Assembly (NCBI GenBank): GCA_046533095.1
Contig: JAJQRA010000023.1
Location: 62,001 to 126,000, forward strand
Direction: 5' to 3'
Origin: ZAX-1 sp046533095
GTDB taxonomy: Bacteria > Bacillota > Clostridia > Lachnospirales > Lachnospiraceae
DNA: 64,000 nt
This document shows, piece after piece, positions 1-9,110 of this stretch. A model generated the notes under the pieces. The model worked only from the letters and a program-made list of their open reading frames with translations. It was not told the DNA's origin and searched no databases. Position 1 is the first letter of the stretch; each line of letters begins with the position of its first letter. The position numbers and the translations under genes are program-made.

Positions 1-762
1 ATTGATGATTCCTTCTGTAACGGCTTGAGCACCCACTAAAATTGTCCCCAAATCTTTGGTAAGCATTCCCGTATTTAGCATCATTTCCTCAATACGCGCT
101 TTTTTTGCAAAACAATGCGAGGTTATAAAACCGATAATTCGATCCTGCATCTGCTTAAAATAGTCATAGGTCTGAGGTGCCCCGATGATCAACCCGGTCA
201 TACGTACAGGGTGAATCACCATTGTGCCGGAAGGGACAATATAGGCGTAGTCGGTAGAAACGGCAAGCGGGACACCAATCGAATGGCTACCGCCTAATAC
301 CAAGGACACAGTAGGTTTACTTAGGGAAGAGATCATTTCTGCAATTGCAAGCCCTGATTCTACATCGCCTCCGACCGTGTTTATAATAACCATTACGCCA
401 TCTATGCCTGCATCGTCTTCGATTGCCGCAAGCTTTGGCAGTACATGTTCGTATTTGGTCGTTTTTGTCGTTGATGCCAAAGTTTCATGCCCCTCGATTT
501 CACCAATGATAGAAAGCAAATGGATTTTATGCTTTTCCCTCCCATCTTCCAACGTTATCTGCCCCATACCTTCTATTTCTTTATTTTCATTATTTTCAAC
601 TTCCTGCTGATCTCGTTTGTCTGATGGGACTTCATTTTCTGAAGAGGTTTCCTCTTTTAATGGAAATTTATTTTTAAAGGAAGACTTATGGATAGACAGA
701 AGTTCATTTCGGAATGGAAATTTACTTGTAGACGAAACTTTCGTTATATTATATTCACACAT
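1..762 (-). CDS. ClpP-like / TepA-type serine protease (3' end cut by window)
   Basis: The protein reads from an ATG at 762, preceded by an AAGGA-type RBS, and runs off the window after about 254 residues. Its first about 75 residues are polar and low complexity. The rest has the ClpP/crotonase fold signature: NTVGGDVESGLAIAEMI, then GGSHSIG where the nucleophile serine is expected, then VIHPVRMTG with the likely catalytic histidine. This matches TepA/YmfB-like cytoplasmic ClpP homologues of Firmicutes, which act in degradation or export support without a Clp ATPase partner being shown. The family call is firm. The specific TepA role is inferred, and the C-terminus is outside the window. Confidence 0.8.
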   Translation of the reverse strand, partial: MCEYNITKVSSTSKFPFRNELLSIHKSSFKNKFPLKEETSSENEVPSDKRDQQEVENNENKEIEGMGQITLEDGREKHKIHLLSIIGEIEGHETLASTTKTTKYEHVLPKLAAIEDDAGIDGVMVIINTVGGDVESGLAIAEMISSLSKPTVSLVLGGSHSIGVPLAVSTDYAYIVPSGTMVIHPVRMTGLIIGAPQTYDYFKQMQDRIIGFITSHCFAKKARIEEMMLNTGMLTKDLGTILVGAQAVTEGIIN

Positions 763-817
763 ACAAAGGATTCCTTTCTTTTCCTTAGTATGTGTGAATC
801 AAGAAAATATCATACGG

Positions 818-960
818 TTTTCTGCAAAAAATAATTTCTTTCAAATCCTTATCCAGTTTTCTGCAAAAAATAAGTGCTTTCAAATCCTTATCCTATTTTC
901 TGCAAAAAATAAGTGTTTTTAGAGCCTAACCCTATTTCCTGCAGCAAATAAGTGTTTTTA
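818..960. repeat. 39-bp tandem repeat, about 3.5 copies
   Basis: Units start at 818, 857 and 896, each opening with TTTTCTGCAAAAAATAA, followed by a diverged fourth part that reaches the bioY stop. The array fills the gap between bioY and the tepA-like gene. Confidence 0.85.
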
Positions 961-965
961 AAGAT

Positions 966-1517
966 TTAAGCTTGCAGTAAATTTTGCTTTTTTAAGGTTT
1001 TACGAACTGGATAGCAAGACAATACGGCTAAGATAATTTTGACCATATCTAATGGGATAAATGGAATAACGCCCATCATAAGCGCTTCCACAAAGGTTAA
1101 GTTTAGCAGCACTTTCATCCAAAGCGTACCGATTGCATAGCAGAGTACCGTTCCAATGACTGCGCCTACAAAATACATATATATTTTTGAAGGGAATTTC
1201 TCAACAAAAAAACCGACTATCCATACTAAAGCTAAATAACCGATCAAATAGCCACCGCTTGGCCCTGCAATTTTTTGTATGCCTCCTGAATAATTTGAAA
1301 ACACAGGCATTCCTACCATGCCAATTAGTATGTAGACGGCTACGCAAAGCAGGCCTTGCCATTTTCCCAATAGGATACCGGCCATAACAACTGCAAAAAG
1401 CCCTAATGTTATGGATACCGGCGAGATTGGGATTGGAATGGAAATTGGTGCCAGAATACATAGGATTGCTGCAATCAGCCCAATTAATACGATGTCTTTC
1501 GTCGTAATTTTTTTCAT
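966..1517 (-). CDS. bioY: Biotin ECF transporter S component BioY
   Basis: The 183-residue, very hydrophobic protein has about six membrane segments. It carries the BioY signatures of a Pro/Ile-rich first loop (PISIPIPISPVSITLG) and a central loop with GMPVFSNYSGG and GPSGGYLIGY. BioY binds biotin in the membrane and works alone or with the shared ECF ATPase and T subunits, which are not in this window. The length matches the family. The promoter carries a BirA-type operator (separate entry), so expression is probably repressed when biotin is plentiful. No biotin synthesis genes are nearby, so the gene is a stand-alone uptake unit. Confidence 0.92.
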   Translation of the reverse strand: MKKITTKDIVLIGLIAAILCILAPISIPIPISPVSITLGLFAVVMAGILLGKWQGLLCVAVYILIGMVGMPVFSNYSGGIQKIAGPSGGYLIGYLALVWIVGFFVEKFPSKIYMYFVGAVIGTVLCYAIGTLWMKVLLNLTFVEALMMGVIPFIPLDMVKIILAVLSCYPVRKTLKKQNLLQA

Positions 1518-1617
1518 AAGTTTTATGCTCCTTCTCTATTAAGCGAATTTTAGTACAGCTATTTCGTCATACTGCCCTTACAGCTGCCTTTTTGTTTCTC
1601 TTTGTCTTTCTACTACT

Positions 1618-1671
1618 AGTATAAAGAAAGGTCATTTAATTGTCAACCTTCTTTTTTTATTGGTTGACAAT
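1618..1671 (-). promoter_or_regulatory. bioY promoter with BirA-type operator
   Basis: On the minus strand a consensus -35 TTGACA (1641-1646) and -10 TATACT (1618-1623) are 17 bp apart. A perfect inverted repeat, ATTGTCAACC (1639-1648) and GGTTGACAAT (1662-1671) with a 13-bp spacer, covers the -35. The arms match the Firmicute BirA box pattern TTGTnAACC...GGTTnACAA. Repression of bioY by BirA is inferred. Confidence 0.8.
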
Positions 1672-1839
1672 ACTGTAAAAAATACAAGCAAATTAGACTC
1701 CATAGAATTTACTTCCCTTAAAAAGCTAATTTCATCCGAAAAGAGGCTAACTTTCGCACATTTTTTGTATTTTAATTGTTCAAAAAGAAAAACCGATGAT
1801 TTTGATTTATTTTCAAAACCACCGGTTTGCTATCTCTAT

Positions 1840-2250
1840 TCGCCTATCCTTTCTTTGATTCCATCAAATGATATGGATACACGTCCATTAAATGCGTAAA
1901 TTGCAAGTTTAAATGCCATAGATACAAGTTTGCCTCTTCCCGGACTTTAATGTCAGTGAGATAACAGGGTACTTGCCTAAATGTTTCTGTACACACTCCG
2001 TATGCTCCACGATTTTTAAACCCTTAAACAACTCGGCACTTTTTTTAGGATCACCAGAGTCCTCGAAGAAATACTTTAGCATACTCAAATTTAGCGTCTT
2101 CCCAAACCTCCTAGGCCTAGCAAACAAATTGACTTCCCCTCTTCATTCCGCTAGTTCCTTAACTAGCAAGGTCTTGTCTACATAGTAACATTGCCTATCA
2201 ATTACATCTTTAAAATCATCTATCCCTACTGATAACCTTTTAAGCTCCAT
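1840..2250 (-). pseudogene. Remnant of AAA-ATPase-like / PD-(D/E)XK (DUF1703 family) protein
   Basis: Reading from an ATG at 2250 gives a typical N-terminus (MELKRLSVGIDDF, then YYVDKTLLVKELAE) that hits an in-frame TGA before the Walker A-like FARPRRFGKTLNLSMLKYFFE segment. The frame continues to about 1909 (KYPVISLTLKSG) and then loses similarity; a short stretch near 1845-1880 looks like further debris. The intact family is about 500 residues, so this is a fragment with a stop and a truncation. Two related broken copies lie at 52407-52553 and 52779-53765. The stretch from 1672 to 1840 shows nothing else. Confidence 0.75.
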
Positions 2251-2408
2251 AAGTTTGTCTCCCCTTTGAAACTTCTGACTCATTCTATCACATCATACCA
2301 TACTCGCTTGTATTTTGTGAGCATACCTTCGAACCGTTTGTTTGCATTAGGAATAGTTCATCAATAAACCGAACATCCAACTTGTCCGGTTTATTTTTTT
2401 ACTGTTCC

Positions 2409-3857
2409 TTATCCAAGAAGATAACGGTAGAGCCCTTCATATTTTCCGGTTGAGACACTCCAGGAATAATCATTGTTCATCGCTCTTTCTATCATTTGGT
2501 TCCAATTGCGTTTTTTGTCAAAAAATATTTTTTTGGAATAATTAATTGTTTTTAGCATCTCTTCTCCATTGTAGTTCATGAAAGAAAATCCATCTCCTGT
2601 ATTTTCATATTCATTAAATGGCTTGACGGTATCTTTTAGCCCTCCGGTTTCACGGACAATTGGAATCGTTCCATAACGGAAAGAAATCATCTGTGTTAGT
2701 CCGCATGGCTCAAATTGCGAAGGCATCAAAAATGCATCGGCCGCGGCATAAAGCTTATGCGCCAAATCGTCGGAATAGCATATATTCGCAGATATTTTAT
2801 CCGGATACTTCCATGCAAAATACCGAAACATGTTTTCATACTGGTCATCCCCGGTACCAATGACTACTAATTGTGTAAATTCATCAACAATACGTTCAAT
2901 GACAAAATTAATTAAATCCAGCCCTTTTTGGTCAGTCAGCCTTGAAATCAGCCCGATCATAAATTTCCCTTTATCAACCGTAAGCCCAAGCTCCTCTTGC
3001 AGCCCCATCTTATTGAGCGGTTTTTTCTTGCGGAACGAGGAAATATTATACTTGGCATACAGTTTTTCATCTGTTTCCGGATTGTAGGCCGTATAGTCAA
3101 TTCCATTTACAATTCCCTGCATATCAAGCCTTCTCGCATAAAGCAACCCATTTAAGCCCTCCCCATAGTATGGCGACTGAACCTCAATGGCGTATGTATC
3201 GCTAACCGTTGTAATATAGTCCGTATACACAAGCCCGCCTTTTAGCATATTTGCATCTTTTCTAAATTCTAATTTATCGGGTACAAAAACATGAGCCGGC
3301 AACCCACTTAGCCCCTTCATTGTCTTCATATCCCAAACGCCTTGAAATTTCAGGTTATGAATGGTCATGATCGATTTGATTCCATGAAAAAACGGATCTC
3401 CCGTAAATTCTGTTTTCAAGTAAACCGGTATAAATCCAGTCTCCCAGTCATGGCAATGGATTAAATCCGGTCGAAAACCAATTAAAGGCAACATCGAAAG
3501 TACCGCTTTATCAAAGAAGATAAACTTTTCAATATCACTTCGGATATTTCCATAAGGCAGGAACGTATCAAAATATTCTCTGTTGTCAATAAAATAATAG
3601 GTAATGCCTTCATATTGGTAAGTTTGTATTCCTACATATTTATTCTGTACATAGAGCCCGACGCCCATATAAAAATGTGTCACATATGAAAATTGATTCC
3701 TCCAATGTTCCGGAATACAACTGTAATTCGGCAATACGACCCTTACGTCCCATTCTTCTTTGTTAAATTCCTTTGGGAGTGCCCCGCAGACATCTGCTAG
3801 TCCCCCCGTTTTAATAAATGGTACACATTCTGATGCTGCAAACAGAATTTTCTTCAT
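2409..3857 (-). CDS. glgA: Glycogen synthase (ADP-glucose, GT5)
   Basis: The 482-residue protein transfers glucose from ADP-glucose to a growing alpha-1,4-glucan. The start was set at the ATG at 3857, which opens MKKILFAASECVPFIKTGGLADV and has a GGGAG site upstream; a longer frame to 3944 would add 29 unrelated residues. The N-terminal KTGGLADV binds the nucleotide sugar. The C-terminal Rossmann half has ISRLTDQKGLDLI, PSQFEPCGLTQ and ETGGLKDTV, all typical of GlgA. The length is normal. No glgB, glgC or glgP is adjacent, so the glycogen pathway is scattered in this genome. The gene follows the CFI-box gene after 37 nt and may be cotranscribed with it. Confidence 0.95.
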   Translation of the reverse strand: MKKILFAASECVPFIKTGGLADVCGALPKEFNKEEWDVRVVLPNYSCIPEHWRNQFSYVTHFYMGVGLYVQNKYVGIQTYQYEGITYYFIDNREYFDTFLPYGNIRSDIEKFIFFDKAVLSMLPLIGFRPDLIHCHDWETGFIPVYLKTEFTGDPFFHGIKSIMTIHNLKFQGVWDMKTMKGLSGLPAHVFVPDKLEFRKDANMLKGGLVYTDYITTVSDTYAIEVQSPYYGEGLNGLLYARRLDMQGIVNGIDYTAYNPETDEKLYAKYNISSFRKKKPLNKMGLQEELGLTVDKGKFMIGLISRLTDQKGLDLINFVIERIVDEFTQLVVIGTGDDQYENMFRYFAWKYPDKISANICYSDDLAHKLYAAADAFLMPSQFEPCGLTQMISFRYGTIPIVRETGGLKDTVKPFNEYENTGDGFSFMNYNGEEMLKTINYSKKIFFDKKRNWNQMIERAMNNDYSWSVSTGKYEGLYRYLLG

Positions 3858-3894
3858 CAAAAACTCCCTTCTATCCGCTTTAGCGGTACAGGCA

Positions 3895-4863
3895 CTATGG
3901 TTGATAAATTCTCTCACTGTTAAAATACGTATCGGACAGATCATCGATCATCTTTGTATACAATTCCAGACATTGTTCATTTTCATTTTCTTCAATATAG
4001 CGGATACAGGGGCAAAGGTAGTCGTTCCATATATTACGGTATATCGTACCGCATTCCGGTATCTTATTGATTCTTTTTACAATCGTTGGTGCAATATCAT
4101 AATAGGTTTTAACCAGTTCCAATCCATTTTCTTGATTTTGCAGGTAGCCGTCACGGTAGCTTCGAAGCATCGTCAGTTCATAACAGTTGTCCTGCTTTCC
4201 TAAATTTTCACATACCGCCGTTGTAATATAGCAAAACCTACGCTTAAATCCGCCGTTAATCTCTGCAAAAGAGGATGGTTTTAGGTTTGTCTTTGGAAAC
4301 GTTATTTTCCATTGCTGTAGCAGCATATCCACCAAAGGAGCCCCGGAAAGACGATTCTGTTCTTTTAACGCCGGATTTACATAGATGACCATACTCATAT
4401 TATAATCCATCAAGCATTCTTCTTGCTTTCGTTTGTTTTCCCGCGATAGGACCTGTGCTTCCACTGTTTTTACAAAATAAGAAACCAGTTCCTCAACAAA
4501 TTTTTCCGGTTCCAACGTTGCCGAATACATATCTTCAATATCCTTTAACACGGATTCATGTTCTTTGATATATTCTTTAAATTTCGTTTCATAAAGATTT
4601 TTTTTGAAATTTTTCAATGGATCTTTCAGTCCAAACAGCATCTGTGGAAACGCTTCTTTTACAACAGATAGGTTCTCATGAAACCATTGTTCATTAGACG
4701 CATGCTGTACTACATCCCCTGTTTCTTTTGATAAAGATGTATCCGCTATAGCCTGTGCTGTTTCTATTTTGGCCCCACAATACATACAAAGTATCGATGC
4801 TCGATCGCTTGGTATCTGTAGTGTTCCATTACATTTTGGGCATGTCCCTCTCACGAATTCCAT
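3895..4863 (-). CDS. Zinc-ribbon protein with CFI-box-like motif, function unknown
   Basis: The 322-residue protein opens with a zinc ribbon: CPKCNGTLQIP (Cys8, Cys11) and CMYCGAKIE (about Cys27, Cys30). A helical middle part of no known family follows. Near residue 210 is CYITTAVCENLGKQDNCYELTMLRSYRDGYL, which resembles the CFI-box segment found near the end of many unrelated Firmicute proteins. There is no signal peptide and no membrane segment. The start at 4863 has an AGGAGG site. The gene lies between yebC and glgA with short gaps. I do not recognise a function; the motif may be a processing or targeting tag. Confidence 0.7.
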   Translation of the reverse strand: MEFVRGTCPKCNGTLQIPSDRASILCMYCGAKIETAQAIADTSLSKETGDVVQHASNEQWFHENLSVVKEAFPQMLFGLKDPLKNFKKNLYETKFKEYIKEHESVLKDIEDMYSATLEPEKFVEELVSYFVKTVEAQVLSRENKRKQEECLMDYNMSMVIYVNPALKEQNRLSGAPLVDMLLQQWKITFPKTNLKPSSFAEINGGFKRRFCYITTAVCENLGKQDNCYELTMLRSYRDGYLQNQENGLELVKTYYDIAPTIVKRINKIPECGTIYRNIWNDYLCPCIRYIEENENEQCLELYTKMIDDLSDTYFNSERIYQP

Positions 4864-4930
4864 TAGAATTCCTCCTGTGTTTTAAAAAAAGCCGCACCAT
4901 TGCTAACTGGAATCTTATCGCTGCCTCTCT

Positions 4931-5659
4931 TTATTCATCCCAATTATGATACACCGCTTCCACGTCATCATCTTCCTCTAACAAGTCAAGTGTCTTTTGC
5001 AGACTTTTTACTGCCGCCTCATCTGTCAATGCAACCCATGTTTGCGGAATCATCGTTATTTCGGCATTTGCCATCGGGATGCCCTTCTCTTCTAATGCCT
5101 GGCGTACTTCATGTAGGGTTTCCGGATCTGTTATGATTTCAAAGCTGTCCTCTTCTTCTAAAAAATCCTCAGCTCCGGCATCTAACGCGAGCATCATCAA
5201 ATCGTCCCCACCCATGTCGTACGCTTCTTTATCAACGATAATCTGCCCTTTCTTATCAAACATGTAGGAAACGCAACCGGGGGTGCCAACGCTTCCATTT
5301 CCTTTTGTAAAGGCGCTCCTGACATTTGCAGCCGTACGGTTCTTGTTGTCCGTAAGGGTATCTACGATAATTGCGATTCCATTTGGACCGTACCCCTCAT
5401 AAGAAATATATTCATAATTTACAGCGTTTGCATCCCCTGCAGCTTTTTTGATCCCGCGATCTATGGTATCGTTTGGCATATTATTAGCTTTTGCCTTTGC
5501 AATGACATCGCGAAGGTGGCTATTATTCATCGGGTCTGCCCCACCCTCTTTTACCGCAACGGCAAGCTCCCTTCCAATAATCGTAAATATTTTGCCTCTT
5601 GCGGCATCATTTTTTTCCTTCCTATGTTTTATGTTGGCAAATTTGGAATGTCCTGACAT
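4931..5659 (-). CDS. YebC/PmpR-family protein (translation / transcription factor)
   Basis: The 242-residue protein begins MSGHSKFANIKHRKEKNDA, the hallmark of the family, and continues with NMPNDTIDRGIKKA and YEGYGPNGIAIIVDTLTDNKNRTA. The C-terminal acidic end (LLEEDDDVEAVYHNWDE) is also typical. Members have been described as DNA-binding regulators and, more recently, as factors that relieve ribosome stalling on proline runs. The start codon lies inside the 3' end of the CNNM gene (31-nt overlap), which suggests translational coupling. Length is normal. Confidence 0.95.
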   Translation of the reverse strand: MSGHSKFANIKHRKEKNDAARGKIFTIIGRELAVAVKEGGADPMNNSHLRDVIAKAKANNMPNDTIDRGIKKAAGDANAVNYEYISYEGYGPNGIAIIVDTLTDNKNRTAANVRSAFTKGNGSVGTPGCVSYMFDKKGQIIVDKEAYDMGGDDLMMLALDAGAEDFLEEEDSFEIITDPETLHEVRQALEEKGIPMANAEITMIPQTWVALTDEAAVKSLQKTLDLLEEDDDVEAVYHNWDE

Positions 5660-7074
5660 GCCTCGTCCCCACTTTCTTCTTTTATTTTACGAACCTGTAC
5701 CGTCTGTATCATTTTATTTTCAACAGCTAAAATCTGATATAAATATCCATTTTCCCGGATTTCAAATTGCTCATTATCATCTGGTATTTTGTCGATCAAA
5801 CTGATTAAATATCCATTTAAAGTTTCATAATCCTCAATTTCAGTCGATATGTGAAGAATTTCACAAACTTCATCAAGGGGCGCCATTCCACTCATCGTGT
5901 AGCTTCCATCCATCTGTTCTACAATCAGGTGATCATCCTCGTCATATTCGTCAAGGATCTCGCCAACAATTTCTTCTAATATATCCTCCATTGCAACCAG
6001 TCCGGCCGTTTGCCCATATTCATCTACAACAATCGCCAGTTGATTTTTTTCCGACTGCATGGTTTTAAACAGTACGCTGATCTTCCTCGTTTCCGGTATG
6101 AATCCAATTTCTCTGATTAAGCCTTGTACTTTATGCAATGGTTGGTCTAAAAAGTCCGCCGTCCGGCTTTGTATCATTGCATCTTTAATATGTACAATCC
6201 CGATTATGTTGTCTATATCGTCTTGATATACTGGAAATCTGGAGTTGTTCTTTTCCAGCATAAATTCTAATGCCTCACAAAGTTTCATGTTTGCGTCTAC
6301 AGCTACCACATTTTTACGATGGGTCATAATGTCCTTTGCATCTTTTTGTGCAAAGTCAATGACATTATGTATCATCTTTGCCTCATTGTCAAGGAGTAGG
6401 CCCTGTTCGTTTCCCCCTTCCACAATGGAAATAATCTCATCCTCCGTCAGATCGTAACCGTCCTTCTTTGGATCTATCCTACAGGCCTTTACCGCTGCAT
6501 CCGATAGCTTTTCACACAAAAACGCGAACGGTCGAGCCAAAATCGTCACCGTACGTACCGCTCCGGCAAACAGGCGTACCCATTGATCAGCTTTTGCCGC
6601 AGCAATCTTTTGAGGGAATCGTATGCCAATCGTAAGCAAAAGAAAAAACGTTGCCACTGCCACCGCGCCATAGCATAGGACATGTAAAATGGGGAGCGCA
6701 TCCTTTTTTAATACATTTGCCACCAATAGATTACCGAAAAGATGCACTTGATAAGCTCCTAGGACGCCACTTATCAAGGTTACCATTATCTGTAAGGTAT
6801 GGATTGTGTCATAAGGCTTATCCATAACTGCCTGCAGCCATTTGCCGCGAAGTCCCTCTTCATATGCAACTTTATCAATCTGCTTTTTGTTTCTGTTTGT
6901 ATCTGTTTGCATGCCTCGTTGTGTATGATTGCGATGAGTGTTAAAATCAATCGGTGAACCTGTGTTCTTGCTCAGCCTTTCTATCGCCGCCATAAATCCG
7001 TATAGCATTGCATCCATGCATAGCAATGCAAAAAACACGAAAAGCCCTATGGCCGGACTACCACCGTCGTCCAT
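5629..7074 (-). CDS. CNNM/CorC-type membrane protein with DUF21, CBS pair and CorC_HlyC domain
   Basis: The 481-residue protein has an N-terminal membrane domain (segments near residues 8-30, 90-115 and 130-155), a paired CBS module (about 225-340, from DAKDIMTHRKNVVAVD through VDEYGQTAGLVAMEDILEEIVGEI) and a C-terminal CorC_HlyC domain ending near 460. The family is linked to magnesium or cobalt export and is often labelled hemolysin. The DUF21 domain is interrupted by a polar loop at residues 36-75 that looks like an insertion. An AGGAG site precedes the ATG at 7074. The 3' end overlaps yebC by 31 nt. Confidence 0.88.
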   Translation of the reverse strand: MDDGGSPAIGLFVFFALLCMDAMLYGFMAAIERLSKNTGSPIDFNTHRNHTQRGMQTDTNRNKKQIDKVAYEEGLRGKWLQAVMDKPYDTIHTLQIMVTLISGVLGAYQVHLFGNLLVANVLKKDALPILHVLCYGAVAVATFFLLLTIGIRFPQKIAAAKADQWVRLFAGAVRTVTILARPFAFLCEKLSDAAVKACRIDPKKDGYDLTEDEIISIVEGGNEQGLLLDNEAKMIHNVIDFAQKDAKDIMTHRKNVVAVDANMKLCEALEFMLEKNNSRFPVYQDDIDNIIGIVHIKDAMIQSRTADFLDQPLHKVQGLIREIGFIPETRKISVLFKTMQSEKNQLAIVVDEYGQTAGLVAMEDILEEIVGEILDEYDEDDHLIVEQMDGSYTMSGMAPLDEVCEILHISTEIEDYETLNGYLISLIDKIPDDNEQFEIRENGYLYQILAVENKMIQTVQVRKIKEESGDEACQDIPNLPT

Positions 7075-7124
7075 GTTTCTAACTCCTTTTTTTAAATTAT
7101 CTACTGTATAAAATTTGGCAACTG

Positions 7125-7320
7125 TTCCTATTCCTATTTCTACCGCTATTACTGTTCCTATTACTATTTGACAGCTGTCCCCTATCGCTATTACTATTTG
7201 ACAGCTGTCCCTATCGCTATTACTCTTTGCCTACTGTTCCTATCGCTATTACTCTTTGGCTGCTGTTCCTATTCCTATTAAAATTTGGCAACTTGTTCGT
7301 ATCACTATTAAAATGTGGTT
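7125..7320. repeat. Degenerate about 30-bp tandem repeats upstream of the CNNM gene
   Basis: Six or so imperfect units share the core CTGTTCCTATCGCTATTACT with variable ends (CTTTGG, ATTTGACAG, AAATTTGG). They lie between mazF and the CNNM gene start, where the promoter should be, and drift into one another toward 7320. Confidence 0.75.
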
Positions 7321-7398
7321 TTGCGGATATCGCCCATTTGTACTTTTACAAATCGGTTATAAAGGAAGTGGCTGCATCGTTGCCTGTTCGTTGCTCGT

Positions 7399-7428
7399 AT
7401 TCTATAAAATTATACAATTTTATAGAAT
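7399..7428. terminator. Perfect 13-bp hairpin downstream of mazF
   Basis: ATTCTATAAAATT, a 4-nt loop (ATAC) and its exact complement lie 12 nt after the mazF stop. No clear T run follows on either strand, so it may be a weak terminator or an mRNA 3' stabiliser. Confidence 0.5.
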
Positions 7429-7439
7429 GCTAGTCAAGT

Positions 7440-7787
7440 TTATGTATTTAATTCTAGGCTGATTTCAAGCGCTTTTTCCACTTTTTTCAATACTTCCACA
7501 TCTAAGTGGCACACTTTATCTTTCAATCTTAGTTTATCAATTGTACGTAGCTGCTCAAGCAAAATGACGGAATCCTTTACAATTGCATATTTCCCTGAAT
7601 CCAATTCCACATGGGTGGGCAATTTTGCTTTATTCATTTTTGACGTTATTGCCGCACAAATGACCGTAGGGCTATGTTTATTCCCAATATCATTTTGTAT
7701 AATGAGCACCGGCCGTATTCCACCCTGCTCTGATCCGACTACCGGACGCAAATCTGCATAGTAAATATCTCCTCTTCGGATAATCAT
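7440..7787 (-). CDS. ndoA: MazF/NdoA-type endoribonuclease toxin
   Basis: The 115-residue protein opens MIIRRGDIYYADLRPVVGSEQGG and continues RPVLIIQNDIGNKHSPTVICAAIT and KLPTHVEL, the standard MazF/PemK/NdoA (EndoA) fold. It cuts mRNA at short sequence motifs. The start at 7787 was chosen because GGAG lies 9 nt upstream; the frame extends five codons further to 7802 without an RBS. In Bacilli and Clostridia this gene normally follows alr and a small antitoxin gene. Here alr is in place, but the antitoxin position holds only a 46-codon frame (7808-7948) with no obvious ribbon-helix-helix similarity. Confidence 0.92.
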   Translation of the reverse strand: MIIRRGDIYYADLRPVVGSEQGGIRPVLIIQNDIGNKHSPTVICAAITSKMNKAKLPTHVELDSGKYAIVKDSVILLEQLRTIDKLRLKDKVCHLDVEVLKKVEKALEISLELNT

Positions 7788-7807
7788 TGTATCACACTCC
7801 AAAAATT

Positions 7808-7948
7808 TTATAGGTTCTTATCCCTATTATTCCCATTTTTATCGTGTGTATACAACTTGGCATTCAGCTTTTTCTGCGTTGTAGCTTCTGATCGGCTCTT
7901 ATGATTGCGCATTTGTAGTTCCATCATCAAATTTACTGCTTTATTCAT
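7808..7948 (-). CDS. Possible 46-residue antitoxin-position ORF between alr and mazF
   Basis: An ATG at 7948 overlaps the alr stop (ATGAATAA) and opens a 46-codon frame that ends 20 nt before the mazF start. The product is polar and basic (MNKAVNLMMELQMRNHKSRS at its N-terminus; pI clearly high). Its position matches the NdoAI antitoxin gene of other Firmicutes, and the start-stop overlap would couple it to alr. It is much shorter than the usual 80-95 residue ribbon-helix-helix antitoxins and I see no match to one. It may be a shortened or novel antitoxin, or a chance frame. Confidence 0.4.
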   Translation of the reverse strand: MNKAVNLMMELQMRNHKSRSEATTQKKLNAKLYTHDKNGNNRDKNL

Positions 7949-9110
7949 CAAAATAATCTTTTGTACCAACTACTTGGTTGTTTTTATAGTATACGCGTGG
8001 AATCCGTTTTCCCAAGCCACAGGCAAATTCATAGTTAAAACGTCCGGACAAGTCGCCAATGTCCTCCATGGTAATGGATTCTTTTTGATCGGTTCCAACC
8101 AAGGTTACGGTGTCACCGTTTTTTACCCCCTCTATATGCGTGACATCTACCATAAATTGATCCATGCAGATCCTACCGCAGATAGGCGCTTTTTGCCCTC
8201 TAATCAGCACATGCCCTTTGTTTGAGAGAGCTCTTGGATAGCCATCGCCATACCCGATTGGAATAGTGGCTATCAGCAGTTCCTCTTCCGCCGTATAGGT
8301 TGCTCCATAACTGATCGTGCGTCCTGCTTTTAGTTTTTTTAGGTATACAATTTGACTCTTTAATTCCAAAGCAGGGTGCAAATCAAGATTTTCTTTTTTT
8401 ACTTCATCAGAGGGCCATAGGCCATATAGGCTAATTCCGGCACGTACAAGGCTTTTATTCGCCTCTTTTAAATCAATGATGGCGGCGCTATTCGAACAGT
8501 GTAGGAGTGGTATTGAAATATTTCGTTCCTTTAATAGGCGGTTCATTTGCTCAAATTTATCCAGTTGTGCAAGGGCCATCGATTTATCTGCGGCATCGGC
8601 TTTTGCAAAATGCGTATACATCCCTTCTACTATAATATGTGGCAGCCTGCTTATTTGTTCAATTTCAGTGGCACTTTCCGCGCATACTTGATAGCCAACC
8701 CTGCTTAATCCTGTATCAATTTTAACATGTATGCTTAGGTCTTTCCCTATTTGCTCCATTGCCATAGATAGCTGTTTTGCCAAGGCAAACGATAGTACCG
8801 TAGGGCGTATATCCAATGTTGCTATCTTTACAGCCTGTTCGGGGAAAAACGTACCAAATACCAGAATGTTCTTTTTCAATCCGCTTCTTCGTAAAATTGT
8901 GGCTTCCTCTACCGTCGCGGTAGCATAACCCCATATAAAATCAAGGTGCTCCATTTCCTTTGCGATTGGCACTGCGCCATGCCCATAGCCATCTGCTTTC
9001 ACAACTGCGATCATGCTGCAATCTTTTGCAATGATAGCGTGCAGTTCTTTTAGGTTATGCAAAACTGCATCTAAGTTTATGGCAGCATATACCCTACTAT
9101 ATGTCTTCAT
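7941..9110 (-). CDS. alr: Alanine racemase
   Basis: The PLP enzyme converts L- to D-alanine for peptidoglycan. The 389-residue product has the PLP lysine in AVVKADGYGHGAV (Lys38), KIDTGLSRVGY, and the C-terminal domain tyrosine in SYGATYTA, followed by TIPIGYGDGYPR and GRICMDQFMVDVT. The start was set at the ATG at 9110, since GGAGAGG lies 9 nt upstream; the frame could extend one TTG codon further. Its first codons and RBS are part of a tandem repeat that continues upstream (9097-9330). mazF follows, the conserved Firmicute order. Confidence 0.97.
   Translation of the reverse strand: MKTYSRVYAAINLDAVLHNLKELHAIIAKDCSMIAVVKADGYGHGAVPIAKEMEHLDFIWGYATATVEEATILRRSGLKKNILVFGTFFPEQAVKIATLDIRPTVLSFALAKQLSMAMEQIGKDLSIHVKIDTGLSRVGYQVCAESATEIEQISRLPHIIVEGMYTHFAKADAADKSMALAQLDKFEQMNRLLKERNISIPLLHCSNSAAIIDLKEANKSLVRAGISLYGLWPSDEVKKENLDLHPALELKSQIVYLKKLKAGRTISYGATYTAEEELLIATIPIGYGDGYPRALSNKGHVLIRGQKAPICGRICMDQFMVDVTHIEGVKNGDTVTLVGTDQKESITMEDIGDLSGRFNYEFACGLGKRIPRVYYKNNQVVGTKDYFDE

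Noticed and set aside
377..922. Plus-strand frames opposite the tepA-like gene
   Set aside because: They are antisense shadows of a clear ClpP-like coding sequence and of the 39-bp repeat.
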